NCBI GenBank assembly: GCA_014238425.1 | Contig: JABABD010000029.1 | Coordinates: forward strand, 186,001 to 250,000 | Direction: 5' to 3' | DNA from: Flavobacteriaceae bacterium | GTDB taxonomy: Bacteria; Bacteroidota; Bacteroidia; Flavobacteriales; Flavobacteriaceae | Length of the DNA stretch: 64,000 nt | In this document: positions 27,411-35,513 of the stretch, piece after piece | Numbering within the stretch: position 1 is the first letter of the stretch | Layout of the letters: each line of letters begins with the position of its first letter | Translations under genes and position numbers: made by a program | Notes under the pieces: model-generated | Database searches by the model: none | Seen by the model: the letters and a program-made list of their open reading frames with translations, nothing else | Told to the model about the DNA's origin: nothing

Positions 27411-27797
27411 ATGGATAAGAGAGTAACAGGAATAGGAGGATTGTTCTTCAAGACTAAAGATCCAAAGACCACTAAAGATTGGTATAAGAAACATTTAGGT
27501 TTTAATACAGATGATTGGGGCTGCACCTTTTGGTGGAAAGACAAAGATGGCAAAGAGTGCACAACACAATGGAGTCCATTTCCTGAAGACACTAAATATT
27601 ATGAGCCTTCAAAAAAGGAGTTTATGTTTAATTACCGAGTAGAGAATTTAGTTGAACTATTAAAGGTGTTAAAAGAAGAAGGCGTGACCATTATTGGCGA
27701 TATCCAAGAGTTCGAATATGGAAAATTTGGCTATATCATGGATAATGATGGTAATAAGATAGAGCTTTGGGAACCTGTAGATAGTGCTTTTAAATAA
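27411..27797 (+). CDS. VOC superfamily protein, bleomycin-resistance/glyoxalase type
   Basis: A 128-residue VOC domain starting VTGIGGLFFKTKDPKTTKDW and ending GKFGYIMDNDGNKIELWEP. The final Glu of the IELWEP motif is the usual metal ligand. It shares only general fold features with the VOC protein encoded at 26572, so the pair is not a recent duplication. It is co-transcribed with the DUF1801 gene (no gap). Substrate unknown. Confidence 0.85.
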   Translation: MDKRVTGIGGLFFKTKDPKTTKDWYKKHLGFNTDDWGCTFWWKDKDGKECTTQWSPFPEDTKYYEPSKKEFMFNYRVENLVELLKVLKEEGVTIIGDIQEFEYGKFGYIMDNDGNKIELWEPVDSAFK

Positions 27798-27845
27798 TTC
27801 ATATTTTTTAGTATCTTTAGTTTTCTAACCAATTAAAAAATTGAA

Positions 27846-28331
27846 ATGTCAGAAGATAAAAATTTAGGAGACGAATTAGATGATATGCTGGATGGCGCTA
27901 AAGAAGGCGCAAAAAAGGCTGCAGACAAAGCTGGTGAACTAGCTGGTGAGGCCAAAGAGAAAGCAGCGGAGTTTGCAAGTGAAGCCAAAGAAAAAGCTTC
28001 TGAGTTTGCTGAAGATGCAAAAGAAGCAGCTTCTGAATTCGCAGATAGCGCTAAAGAAGCATTTAGTAGTGCTTCTGGAGACAATAAGAAGGTTATGGCT
28101 GGGGTCTTGGCAATACTTCTTGGATCTCTTGGGGTTCACAAATTTATTTTAGGATATAATAAAGAAGGTATTATTTTACTTGCCGTTACATTGATTGTAG
28201 GTTTTTTTACCTGTGGTATTGGAGTCGGATTAACTGGAATTGTCGGTTTGATTGAGGGAATTATTTACTTGACTAAGTCGGATGAAGAATTTTATAATAC
28301 GTATCAAGTAGGCCAGAAACCTTGGTTCTAA
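27846..28331 (+). CDS. TM2 domain protein with LEA-like charged N-terminus
   Basis: A 161-residue protein in two parts. The N-terminal 75 residues are an Ala/Lys/Glu-rich amphipathic helix with an 11-residue-like repeat (KAGELAGEAKEKAAEFASEA, KEKASEFAEDA, KEAASEFADSA), as in late-embryogenesis-abundant and apolipoprotein-like helices. The rest is a TM2 domain (GVLAILLGSLGVHKFILGYNKEG) with two membrane helices. The helix could lie on the membrane surface. Function is unknown; a terminator follows. Confidence 0.85.
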   Translation: MSEDKNLGDELDDMLDGAKEGAKKAADKAGELAGEAKEKAAEFASEAKEKASEFAEDAKEAASEFADSAKEAFSSASGDNKKVMAGVLAILLGSLGVHKFILGYNKEGIILLAVTLIVGFFTCGIGVGLTGIVGLIEGIIYLTKSDEEFYNTYQVGQKPWF

Positions 28332-28340
28332 ATAAAATAT

Positions 28341-28369
28341 AAGCCAGAAAATTATCTTCTGGCTTTTTT
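28341..28369 (+). terminator. Rho-independent terminator after the TM2 gene
   Basis: The stem AAGCCAGAA / TTCTGGCTT with a seven-base loop is followed by a T tract, about 10 bp after the TM2 stop codon. It isolates the arsR operon from upstream transcription. Confidence 0.88.
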
Positions 28370-28386
28370 GTTTCAGTTTATTATCG

Positions 28387-28400
28387 TAATATTGCAATAT
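28387..28400 (+). promoter_or_regulatory. Probable ArsR operator overlapping the -7 element
   Basis: ATATTGCAATAT (28389-28400) is a perfect 12-bp palindrome 13 bp before the arsR ATG. TAATATTG (28387-28394), a 7-of-8 match to TAnnTTTG, overlaps it. An ArsR dimer bound here would block transcription and be released by As(III), the standard logic of this family. The binding itself is inferred. Confidence 0.55.
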
Positions 28401-28413
28401 AACATTTAAAATA

Positions 28414-28737
28414 ATGGGAGCTACTAAAGATCACATTCATACAAAAGCAGCGAACGATATTGCCGAAATGGCAAAAGTCTTCGCACATCCGGCACGTGTT
28501 GCCATTTTACAGTACATAAGTAAGCAAGAATCCTGTATATGCAATGATATTGTTGATGAGATAGGCTTATCGCAGCCGACCATATCACAACACTTAAAAG
28601 TTATTAATAACGCTAACCTTTTGAAAGGCACTTTTGAAGGCAAGAGTGTTTGTTATTGCTTGAATATAAAGCGCTTTCAAGAGTTTCAAGAATTATTCAA
28701 CGCTTTTTTTAATAAAACCAAATCTAACTGCTGCTAA
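28414..28737 (+). CDS. arsR: ArsR family metalloregulatory repressor
   Basis: A 107-residue winged-helix repressor with the family pattern MAKVFAHPARVAILQYI and recognition helix LSQPTISQHLKVI. Candidate thiol ligands are Cys41 and Cys43 (ESCICND, at the position of the classical ELCVCDL site), Cys80 and Cys82 (VCYC), and an unusual Cys106-Cys107 at the very C-terminus (KSNCC). As(III) or Sb(III) binding should release it from DNA. The operon downstream (arsC, arsinothricin-acetyltransferase-like GNAT) supports arsenic as the signal. It is probably autoregulated through the palindrome in its promoter. Confidence 0.92.
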   Translation: MGATKDHIHTKAANDIAEMAKVFAHPARVAILQYISKQESCICNDIVDEIGLSQPTISQHLKVINNANLLKGTFEGKSVCYCLNIKRFQEFQELFNAFFNKTKSNCC

Positions 28738-28755
28738 CCCATAATGGGTTTTTTA
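28736..28755 (+). terminator. Terminator or attenuator after arsR
   Basis: The stem AACCCAT / ATGGGTT with a single A at the centre is followed by a short T run, starting at the arsR stop codon. The stem is only 6-7 bp, so it may reduce rather than end transcription into the rest of the ars operon. Confidence 0.5.
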
Positions 28756-28795
28756 TTACCTCACTCAAACCGATAAAAAAACAAAAACAAATATT

Positions 28796-29287
28796 ATGAA
28801 AACTCAAGAATTTTTAACATTACTCACTGAGCACCAAGATAAACCACTATTATTCGAGTACACTCCTGGCCAAATAGTACCGGCGAATTACCATATAACT
28901 GAAGTAAAGCATGTCACTATTGATTCTGTAGATTGTGGTGCAAGAACAGATGCTTGGAAAGAGACCATTGTCCAATTATGGGAAAGCCCTAGTGAAATCG
29001 GTAAAACTGAATTCATGTCAAGTTACAAAGCTCTTGAGATATTGAAAAAAGTTGGTCAAATGAAATCTTATGAACTTGATGCGATTGTCAAAATTGAGTA
29101 TGGGAATTCATTATTTCATACAGCACAGCTATTTGTTAACGATTTCGACATCAAGAATAACAACTTGATAATTAAATTAGCTGTTGAAAAAACTGATTGT
29201 AAAGCTAAAGAGGAATGCGGTGTTCCTGAAACTGTAGGTGCTGATGCAGATGAATCTTGTTGTACACCTGGAGGAGGCTGCTGTTAA
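28796..29287 (+). CDS. DUF6428 family protein with Cys-rich tail
   Basis: A 163-residue soluble protein found next to arsR in Bacteroidota; I recall it as DUF6428. The body includes PLLFEYTPGQIVPANYHITE and IDSVDCGARTDAWKETIVQL. The C-terminus has CKAKEECG and ends in CCTPGGGCC, a tight cluster of four Cys well suited to As(III) or another soft metal. No biochemical role is established. It could be a metallochaperone or storage protein handing arsenite on, which is inference from the tail and position. Confidence 0.75.
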   Translation: MKTQEFLTLLTEHQDKPLLFEYTPGQIVPANYHITEVKHVTIDSVDCGARTDAWKETIVQLWESPSEIGKTEFMSSYKALEILKKVGQMKSYELDAIVKIEYGNSLFHTAQLFVNDFDIKNNNLIIKLAVEKTDCKAKEECGVPETVGADADESCCTPGGGCC

Positions 29288-29317
29288 AAAACAAACACCA
29301 ATCATAATTATTTAATC

Positions 29318-29890
29318 ATGGAAATACTATTTTATCTTTCCTCTGCTTTTCTCATATTGTTTATGGTTTTAGCCACTTATGATGGATTTTACCTTCATTT
29401 GTGGAAGTACGAACTCTTTAACAAAAGAGAGAGTATATATGAGCATAAAACACATACGATCAGAGCTATTTTGTTTCCTTTGATTGTGTGGTTTCTTTTT
29501 ATTGATACAAATATTCCATCCAGTTTTTACATTGGATTGGGATTGGTCATAATAGATCTTATTACACTTGCGATAGACGCTTATGCAGAAGAAGACAGTA
29601 GAAAATTCATGAACGGTTTGCCAAAATGGGAGTACATAATTCATCTTTTTTCTAATAGTTTTCATTTTGCAGCTATAGCACTGATTATTGCAACAAGAAT
29701 AACTGTAGACAATAACGCTCTTGGATTTGCTACTTATATTTCAAATAGTTTTGGAAAAGAAATGGTGCAGTTTATTGCAGTAAATATTATTCCTGGAAGT
29801 ATAGTATTAGCATTGATTCATGTTGTGTTAATGTTTCCAAAAGGAAAATCCTTATGGAATTCTCAAAGAGCTCGAATAACCTGCTGCTGA
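29318..29890 (+). CDS. Hypothetical multi-spanning membrane protein of the ars operon, ending in Cys-Cys
   Basis: I do not recognise a named family. The 190-residue protein has about five hydrophobic segments (LSSAFLILFMVLATYDGFYL, TIRAILFPLIVWFLF, SFYIGLGLVIIDLITLAI, FHFAAIALIIATRI, IIPGSIVLALIHVVLMF). Polar features between helices are HLWKYELFNKRESIYEHKTH and DAYAEEDSRKFMNGLPKWEY. It ends ITCC. It is the only membrane protein of the operon, and no ArsB or Acr3 pump is present. A role in arsenite or organoarsenical export is possible but unsupported by any pump motif. Confidence 0.65.
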   Translation: MEILFYLSSAFLILFMVLATYDGFYLHLWKYELFNKRESIYEHKTHTIRAILFPLIVWFLFIDTNIPSSFYIGLGLVIIDLITLAIDAYAEEDSRKFMNGLPKWEYIIHLFSNSFHFAAIALIIATRITVDNNALGFATYISNSFGKEMVQFIAVNIIPGSIVLALIHVVLMFPKGKSLWNSQRARITCC

Positions 29891-29903
29891 TTTACCAAAG
29901 TAA

Positions 29904-30389
29904 ATGAATCTAAGACCATTACGAAAAGAAGATTTCAGGGCAGTTTCCAATATTTATGCGGAAGGCGTTGCCACTGGAATTGCTACTTTTGAGACCGAAA
30001 TACCGGATTGGCCAACTTGGGACGAGAAGTATATTGATTCTTGTAGGATTGTTGCAAGTATCCATACCAATGTCATTGGATTTGCCGTATTGTCCCAAGT
30101 GTCCAAACGTAATGTGTATATGGGCGTGGCTGAGGTAAGTGTATATGTTAGTGACCAACAGAAAGGAAGAGGTGTAGGTGAGATACTATTGAATGAACTC
30201 ATAAAAGAAAGCGAAGCAAACGGATTCTGGACTTTACAGGCTGGTATTTTCTCGGAGAATATAGCGAGCATTAATTTGCATCAAAAATGTGGTTTTAGAA
30301 TCGTTGGAATTCGGAAAGAAATAGGAAAATTGAATGGGAAATGGTATGATAATCATGTTCTTGAAAGACGAAGTAAAAACATATATTAA
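29904..30389 (+). CDS. GNAT acetyltransferase, phosphinothricin/arsinothricin (ArsN1) type
   Basis: A 161-residue acetyltransferase of the PAT family. Signatures are YAEGVATGIATFETEIPDW near the start, the acetyl-CoA motif VSDQQKGRGVGEILLNEL, and SINLHQKCGFRIVGIRKEIG. PAT-like enzymes acetylate glutamate analogues. Those encoded in ars operons (ArsN1) detoxify arsinothricin, an arsenic analogue of phosphinothricin. The operon context favours that role here; sequence alone does not separate the two substrates. Confidence 0.82.
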   Translation: MNLRPLRKEDFRAVSNIYAEGVATGIATFETEIPDWPTWDEKYIDSCRIVASIHTNVIGFAVLSQVSKRNVYMGVAEVSVYVSDQQKGRGVGEILLNELIKESEANGFWTLQAGIFSENIASINLHQKCGFRIVGIRKEIGKLNGKWYDNHVLERRSKNIY

Positions 30390-30391
30390 GC

Positions 30392-30817
30392 ATGAAAAAT
30401 ATATTAGTACTCTGTACAGGTAATTCTTGCAGAAGCCAAATGGCTCATGGTTATTTAAATCATTTTTTAGATAATAGAAGTATCAAAGTATATAGTGCAG
30501 GCATTGAAACACACGGTATTAATCCAGGTGCTGCAGCTATTATGAAAGAAGATGGGATTGATATTACCCAACATACATCTAATCATGTGGATGAATATAA
30601 AGATGTAGATTTTGACTACATCATTACAGTGTGTGACCATGCTAATGAAAATTGCCCTTACATCCCTAGTGAAAATGCGAAACGCTTGCATCATAATTTC
30701 TATGACCCGTCTAAATTACAAGGCACAAAAGAAGAAAAACACGCCGCTTTTTTAAGAGCTAGGGAAGAGATTAAAGAGTATTTTGAAGATTTGGTCACAA
30801 AGTTTAATCTTCGTTAA
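30392..30817 (+). CDS. arsC: Arsenate reductase, thioredoxin-coupled LMW phosphatase type
   Basis: A 141-residue enzyme reducing As(V) to As(III). The phosphatase P-loop CTGNSCRS gives Cys8 and Arg14 (CX5R). The two relay cysteines needed by thioredoxin-coupled reductases are present as Cys81 and Cys88 in VCDHANENCPY, so it should work as the staphylococcal type. The Asp of HNFYDPSK is the general acid. It lies 2 bp after the GNAT gene and ends the operon. Its 3' end overlaps the convergent minus-strand gene by 14 bp. Confidence 0.92.
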   Translation: MKNILVLCTGNSCRSQMAHGYLNHFLDNRSIKVYSAGIETHGINPGAAAIMKEDGIDITQHTSNHVDEYKDVDFDYIITVCDHANENCPYIPSENAKRLHHNFYDPSKLQGTKEEKHAAFLRAREEIKEYFEDLVTKFNLR

Positions 30818-31820
30818 TATCATAATCCAAAGGCAACGAATCTCCAAGTCTTTGATTGCCCATTTCTCCAGTAAATATAACTTTGTCTATGGGTGTGTGA
30901 TTGCCATATTGATCAATGGTAAACGTCTCTACTCTAGATTCAATAGACGATTGCTTTTTAGCATAGCGAATGATTACTTTGTTTTTGAGTTTTACGGTAG
31001 TTAAACGACTGTTTTTATTCGACGTCACTGTGAAAAAATCATACGGATTCACGATAAACCCCTTATTGAACACCTCGTAGGCTTCTTCCTCTAAAGCTTT
31101 TTTAGATAAGGCACGCATAAAATGTAAGGTAGAACCCTTATAGGTTTCCTGTCTTTTTTTAATGATCTTTTCTTTGTTATTGACATTGAGATTTTCATAC
31201 TTTGAAGTGCCTGAATAGATAACGGACTTAAGATTAAATTTCCCTTCTTCTATATTCAAATGACGATAGTGAATCTTAAAGTCGTTTATTTCAAAGGCTA
31301 TACGATATTGCAACTTTCGATTTTCAATAATTATTGGTTTTCTCGAACTCGCAATCAACTGCATATCTTTCTTAAAGTACCTTAAAATAATATCGTCTTT
31401 ATTCAGGATTTTACATGATTGCGCATTCCTAGAAGAGCCCAGAAATTGTTTCTTGAATTGAGATAGTTTGAGCCTTCTAGACATGCCATCATCATCTGTG
31501 ATTAGAACTTCGTCTAAGGTATTGATATCTTCTTGTAATTCTAGTTTATAAATATTGTTAGGCGAATAACCACCGAGGATTATTTTTTGATATCCTAAAA
31601 AAGAAATAATCAGTGGTGATTTTATGTTTGTATTATATGGTATAGAGAATTCGCCTTTAGCATTTGTAGTAGTGCCTATTGTAGTATTGTCAAAATATAC
31701 AGAGGCACTTTCAATAAGCTCCTTAGTTTTAGCATCATATACAATACCAGTGATGTTTTGAGAAAAACCAGAGGATGCACTTAAGATAAAAAAAAGGAAG
31801 TAAAGATATTTATTTATCAT
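30804..31820 (-). CDS. Exported protein with carboxypeptidase-regulatory-like domain
   Basis: A 338-residue protein with a signal peptide (ending SSGFSQ) and an N-terminal beta-sandwich of the CarboxypepD_reg-like type (about 22-110: GIVYDAKTKELIESASVYFD, TNAKGEFSIPY, ISFLGYQKI). The rest is a less conserved beta-rich domain with LITDDDGMSRRLKLSQFKKQF. Such proteins lie at the outer membrane in Bacteroidota and resemble the start of TonB-dependent receptors without the barrel. Its start codon overlaps the end of the acyltransferase gene by 11 bp, so they are translationally coupled. Function unknown. Confidence 0.75.
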   Translation of the reverse strand: MINKYLYFLFFILSASSGFSQNITGIVYDAKTKELIESASVYFDNTTIGTTTNAKGEFSIPYNTNIKSPLIISFLGYQKIILGGYSPNNIYKLELQEDINTLDEVLITDDDGMSRRLKLSQFKKQFLGSSRNAQSCKILNKDDIILRYFKKDMQLIASSRKPIIIENRKLQYRIAFEINDFKIHYRHLNIEEGKFNLKSVIYSGTSKYENLNVNNKEKIIKKRQETYKGSTLHFMRALSKKALEEEAYEVFNKGFIVNPYDFFTVTSNKNSRLTTVKLKNKVIIRYAKKQSSIESRVETFTIDQYGNHTPIDKVIFTGEMGNQRLGDSLPLDYDINED

Positions 31821-33621
31821 GATTCTCCATGAACTTGCGCTCTAACTCTGCTTGAAACTCTTCCATAACAGGGCGAACAGTGCTTTCTGGTAAGTCAGCG
31901 ATACGTATGTACATCAAACCGTCAACAGCATTATTAAACAGTGGATCCACATTAAAGGCCACCAATTTTGCATTTTGTTTTATGTACTTTTTTAGTAGAA
32001 CAGGTAAGCGCAATGCACCTGGCTCCACTTCGTCAATAATCTTGTCGAACTTGTTGAGGTCAGCTTCAGTGGCATCAAAGACAAAATCCTTGTCAGCATC
32101 GTTCAATTTTACTTTGAACTCTTTTTTAGGATGTACATACTGTGCGACATAAGGATCATAGTAATGAGACTTCATGAACTCTATCATGAGTGATTTTGAA
32201 AAATTTGAAAACTGATTACTAATACTTACACCACCAATTAAATACTTGTGTTCAGGGAAACGCAAGGTTGTGTGCACAATACCTTTCCAAAGCAGAAATA
32301 GAGGCATAGGTTTTTGCTGGAATTCTTTGATAATAAAAGCACGTCCCATTTCTATGGACTTGCTCATCATATCGTATAATTCAGGTTCAAATCTAAATAA
32401 ATCTTGAAGGTAGAAACCATCAATACCATATTTTTCAAAAATCTTAGACCCTAATCCCATTCTGTACGCGCCAGCAATGACTTTTTTATCATTGTCCCAA
32501 AGGAACATATGATGGTAATAGGTGTCGAAAGTATCCAAATCGATGGCTTCATTGGTGCCTTCTCCCACTTCCCTAAAGGTTATTTCTCGCAATCGTCCAA
32601 TCTCACGTATTATATTTGGTATTTTGGTTGCAGGAGCCAAGAACACTTCATAATTCTTGCTTTTTAAAAGACGATAATCATCCTCACGAAGTGTTTCCAC
32701 TTCTTTTTCCATGACCTCACCTTTAATAGGGGTGACTATTTTTTTTGGTATTTTAGGAGCCTTAAGGCTAGATGAGATATTACTTAATTTCTTGTCTTTT
32801 TCTTGGTAAGGATTAGAGAGCATATATGTCTTTCTTCGCACGAACTCGCTAAATTCATCAAGTTTAGAATGCTCTTTTTGATCCTTAACGGAAATAGGTT
32901 TTCCAACACGTACTTTAATAACCCTCTTTTTTTGAGAGAATACCTCAGAAGGCAATTTTGCCGTACGGAATGTGTCATTGATTTTGGAAAGCTTATAGAA
33001 GAGTTTACTATTCTTTGCGTGAAAATAAATGGGAACGACAGGCACTTCAGCTTTTTGTATCAGTTTCATAGCCGCTTCTTCCCAAGGTTTGTCAACGACC
33101 AATTTCCCGTCTCTATATGTCGAGACTTCCCCAGCCGGAAAAACTCCAAGCGGATGCCCATCTCGTAAATGAAGAATAGCGTTCTTGAAACCAGAAATAC
33201 TGGATTTAATGTCTTTCCTGTCTTCAAACGGATTAACAGGCATTATGTATGGTTTTAAGGGTTCGATACGATGTAGAAGAAAATTAGCGATGATCTTGAA
33301 ATCACTGCGCTGTTCTAACATCAATTTCAGCAATAAAATACCATCTATACCTCCCAATGGATGATTGGAGATAGTAATATATGCACCGTCTTTTGGAAGA
33401 CGCTTAAGATCTTCTTCAGGGATTTCGAACTTAATTTGGAGCTGATCCAGAACACCATTTAAAAAAGGAACATCGTTTAAATGTTTGTTCTTATTATAGA
33501 CTTTATTGAGAGATGAGATTTTCAAAACCTTCATAAGGAGCCAACCAATAAAAGTACCGACAAAACCATACTTGTCTAGTTTTATAGCTTTGGCAACTTC
33601 TTTGGCGGTGACTAATCCCAT
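31810..33621 (-). CDS. Fused lysophospholipid acyltransferase-GNAT protein, OlsF-like
   Basis: A 603-residue bifunctional acyltransferase. The N-terminal half is a PlsC/OlsA-type domain with acyltransferase motif SNHPLGGIDG (His87 and Asp93, spaced HX5D rather than the usual HX4D) and FPAGEVSTYRDGK. The C-terminal half (about 330-560) is an OlsB/hemolysin-like GNAT domain (REITFREVGEGTNE, IDLDTFDTYYHHMFLWD, VIAGAYRMGLG). OlsF proteins of this layout make ornithine lipids by N- then O-acylation; related Bacteroides enzymes make glycine lipids. It is expected at the inner membrane. Which amino acid is used cannot be read from the sequence. Confidence 0.83.
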   Translation of the reverse strand: MGLVTAKEVAKAIKLDKYGFVGTFIGWLLMKVLKISSLNKVYNKNKHLNDVPFLNGVLDQLQIKFEIPEEDLKRLPKDGAYITISNHPLGGIDGILLLKLMLEQRSDFKIIANFLLHRIEPLKPYIMPVNPFEDRKDIKSSISGFKNAILHLRDGHPLGVFPAGEVSTYRDGKLVVDKPWEEAAMKLIQKAEVPVVPIYFHAKNSKLFYKLSKINDTFRTAKLPSEVFSQKKRVIKVRVGKPISVKDQKEHSKLDEFSEFVRRKTYMLSNPYQEKDKKLSNISSSLKAPKIPKKIVTPIKGEVMEKEVETLREDDYRLLKSKNYEVFLAPATKIPNIIREIGRLREITFREVGEGTNEAIDLDTFDTYYHHMFLWDNDKKVIAGAYRMGLGSKIFEKYGIDGFYLQDLFRFEPELYDMMSKSIEMGRAFIIKEFQQKPMPLFLLWKGIVHTTLRFPEHKYLIGGVSISNQFSNFSKSLMIEFMKSHYYDPYVAQYVHPKKEFKVKLNDADKDFVFDATEADLNKFDKIIDEVEPGALRLPVLLKKYIKQNAKLVAFNVDPLFNNAVDGLMYIRIADLPESTVRPVMEEFQAELERKFMENHDK

Positions 33622-33660
33622 TTTTTTCTTGATTGAGAGGGTTAAAGGTAATGAATATCT

Positions 33661-34911
33661 TTATTGGGTTACTATTTGAACGGTTTCTTGATACAATTGT
33701 TTCAGTAGTACGTCTTTATGTTTTTCTATACTCTTAATAGCTTCATTATCGTAGTGTCTAATAGTATAAAGAGAGACATTATCATCATATGTTACTTTAA
33801 ACTTTGCTTTAAGATGATGCAGTAACTTTTCAAGGTTATTGTAATTATTGTCAATGCATACCGAAAAACTAATAGCAGAATTCTGTATCACATCCACCTT
33901 CATTTTATAGAGATGTAATAAATTAAATATTTCGCTGATATTCTCTTCAACGATAAAAGAAAAGTCTAAGGTTGATAGAGAAATGAGCACCTGATTTTTC
34001 TTCACTATAAAACAAGGAATTTTTGGATCTAGATCTTTCCCTTTACTAACACATGTGCCATTAGCTTCTGGGTTGACAAAAGACTTTACATATAACGGGA
34101 TTTCCTTACGTTGTAATGGTTGAAGTGTTTTTGGGTGAATTACAGATGCTCCATAAAAAGCCAATTCAATGGCTTCGCGATACGATATTTGATGCAATAA
34201 TTGAGTTTTTTCAAAATACCGTGGATCCGCATTAAGCACACCAGGAACATCTTTCCAGATTGTAACGTTTTCTGCATTTAGACAATATGCCAAAATAGCA
34301 GCGGAATAATCACTTCCTTCACGACCGAGAGTTGTGGTGAAATTATTAGAGTCGCTTCCTAAAAATCCTTGTGTAATATTAAGTTGTTTAGTGTTAACGT
34401 TTTTAGAAATAAGGCTTTGAGTGACTTCCCAATTTACTTTGGAGCGTCGATAGAAATTATCTGTTTTAATTAATTCTCGGACATCTAACCATTCATTTTT
34501 TAACCCTACTTCATTAAGGTATGTGCTTAGAATTGTAGTGGATACCAATTCACCATAACCCACTACTTGATCGTATACAAAATTATAATCAGGAGACTTA
34601 TTCACATTAAGGAATGCCTCCATTTCATTCATGAACATCTTTATTTTCGTATAAATGATATGGTTTTCACTGCTAAATAGCCCATTCAAAATATTAGTAT
34701 GGTAGTTTATAATGACAGCTAATGATGATTTTACTTGACTCTTATTATTAAAGTAGTGGTTTATCAGCGATTCAAATGCATTTGTCATTTTCCCCATAGC
34801 TGAGACTATAACCAGAGTGTTATCATGACCGACAGTCTGTAAAACCTTGACAACGTTTTTTACACTCTCTGCATCTTTTACCGAAGCACCTCCAAATTTA
34901 AATATTCTCAT
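33661..34911 (-). CDS. Aspartate kinase
   Basis: Phosphorylates aspartate, the first step to Lys, Thr and Met. The 416-residue protein opens MRIFKFGGASVKDAESVKNV (the usual KFGGTSV has Ala here), with the nucleotide/aspartate site GREGSDYSAAILA and the kinase motif VTIWKDVPGVLNADPR. The C-terminus carries ACT-like regions (KKNQVLISLSTLDFSFIVEE) and so may be feedback regulated. It follows the GNAT gene by 3 bp. No homoserine dehydrogenase fusion is present. Confidence 0.92.
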   Translation of the reverse strand: MRIFKFGGASVKDAESVKNVVKVLQTVGHDNTLVIVSAMGKMTNAFESLINHYFNNKSQVKSSLAVIINYHTNILNGLFSSENHIIYTKIKMFMNEMEAFLNVNKSPDYNFVYDQVVGYGELVSTTILSTYLNEVGLKNEWLDVRELIKTDNFYRRSKVNWEVTQSLISKNVNTKQLNITQGFLGSDSNNFTTTLGREGSDYSAAILAYCLNAENVTIWKDVPGVLNADPRYFEKTQLLHQISYREAIELAFYGASVIHPKTLQPLQRKEIPLYVKSFVNPEANGTCVSKGKDLDPKIPCFIVKKNQVLISLSTLDFSFIVEENISEIFNLLHLYKMKVDVIQNSAISFSVCIDNNYNNLEKLLHHLKAKFKVTYDDNVSLYTIRHYDNEAIKSIEKHKDVLLKQLYQETVQIVTQ

Positions 34912-34914
34912 TAA

Positions 34915-35394
34915 TTAAATATTTATAAGATAATTTTTGATTCCGTGTTCGTCTAACTGTACTACATCCCAATCGCGCATAACTGTTGCCCCCTTTTTTT
35001 TATAAAAAGAGATAGCAGGTTCGTTCCAATCAAGAACTTCCCAACTTATGCGCTTAACACCAAGTTGATGACCAAATTTAACCACTTCATTAAGCAATAA
35101 AGTTCCTAATCCTGACCCTCTCATTTCTTTACTAACAATAAGGTCTTCAAGATGGAGCGCGATACCTTTCCAAGTTGAATATCGGTTATAGACTAGAGCG
35201 ATACCTTCAATAGTATTATTAATTTCTGCAACAAAACATGTAAAGGCGGGATGATTACCAAAACCATCATTTTTAAGCTGGTCTACTGAGACTTCAACTT
35301 TGTCTAATTCTTTTTCAAACAGCGCTAATTCTTTAATGAGTTTTAATGCTTGGGGCATATCATTTTGATTAGCTTTTCTTATGATGACATTCAT
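34915..35394 (-). CDS. GNAT family N-acetyltransferase (diamine/thialysine acetyltransferase-like)
   Basis: A 159-residue acetyltransferase. It starts VIIRKANQNDMPQALKLIKE and has YSTWKGIALHLEDLIVSKEM followed by the acetyl-CoA loop RGSGLGTLLL and VLDWNEPAISFYKKKGA. This set resembles the spermidine/thialysine N-acetyltransferase group, which acts on small amines. It is the first gene of a four-gene minus-strand run and is divergent from fbp, a neighbourhood often seen in flavobacteria. Confidence 0.87.
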   Translation of the reverse strand: MNVIIRKANQNDMPQALKLIKELALFEKELDKVEVSVDQLKNDGFGNHPAFTCFVAEINNTIEGIALVYNRYSTWKGIALHLEDLIVSKEMRGSGLGTLLLNEVVKFGHQLGVKRISWEVLDWNEPAISFYKKKGATVMRDWDVVQLDEHGIKNYLINI

Positions 35395-35513
35395 TTTTGC
35401 GAAATTAAATTCAAATATAGTTCAAACACAGCATTAATAGAGATCATTAAACCTCGAAAACGTTTAAGTTGTTCAAAAAAATACGATATTTGCCCAGCAA
35501 ATAACCCAACTTC

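Noticed and set aside
27147..27592. Two minus-strand frames of 115 and 124 residues
   Set aside because: They run antisense to the well-supported DUF1801 and VOC genes, overlap each other, and show no family features.
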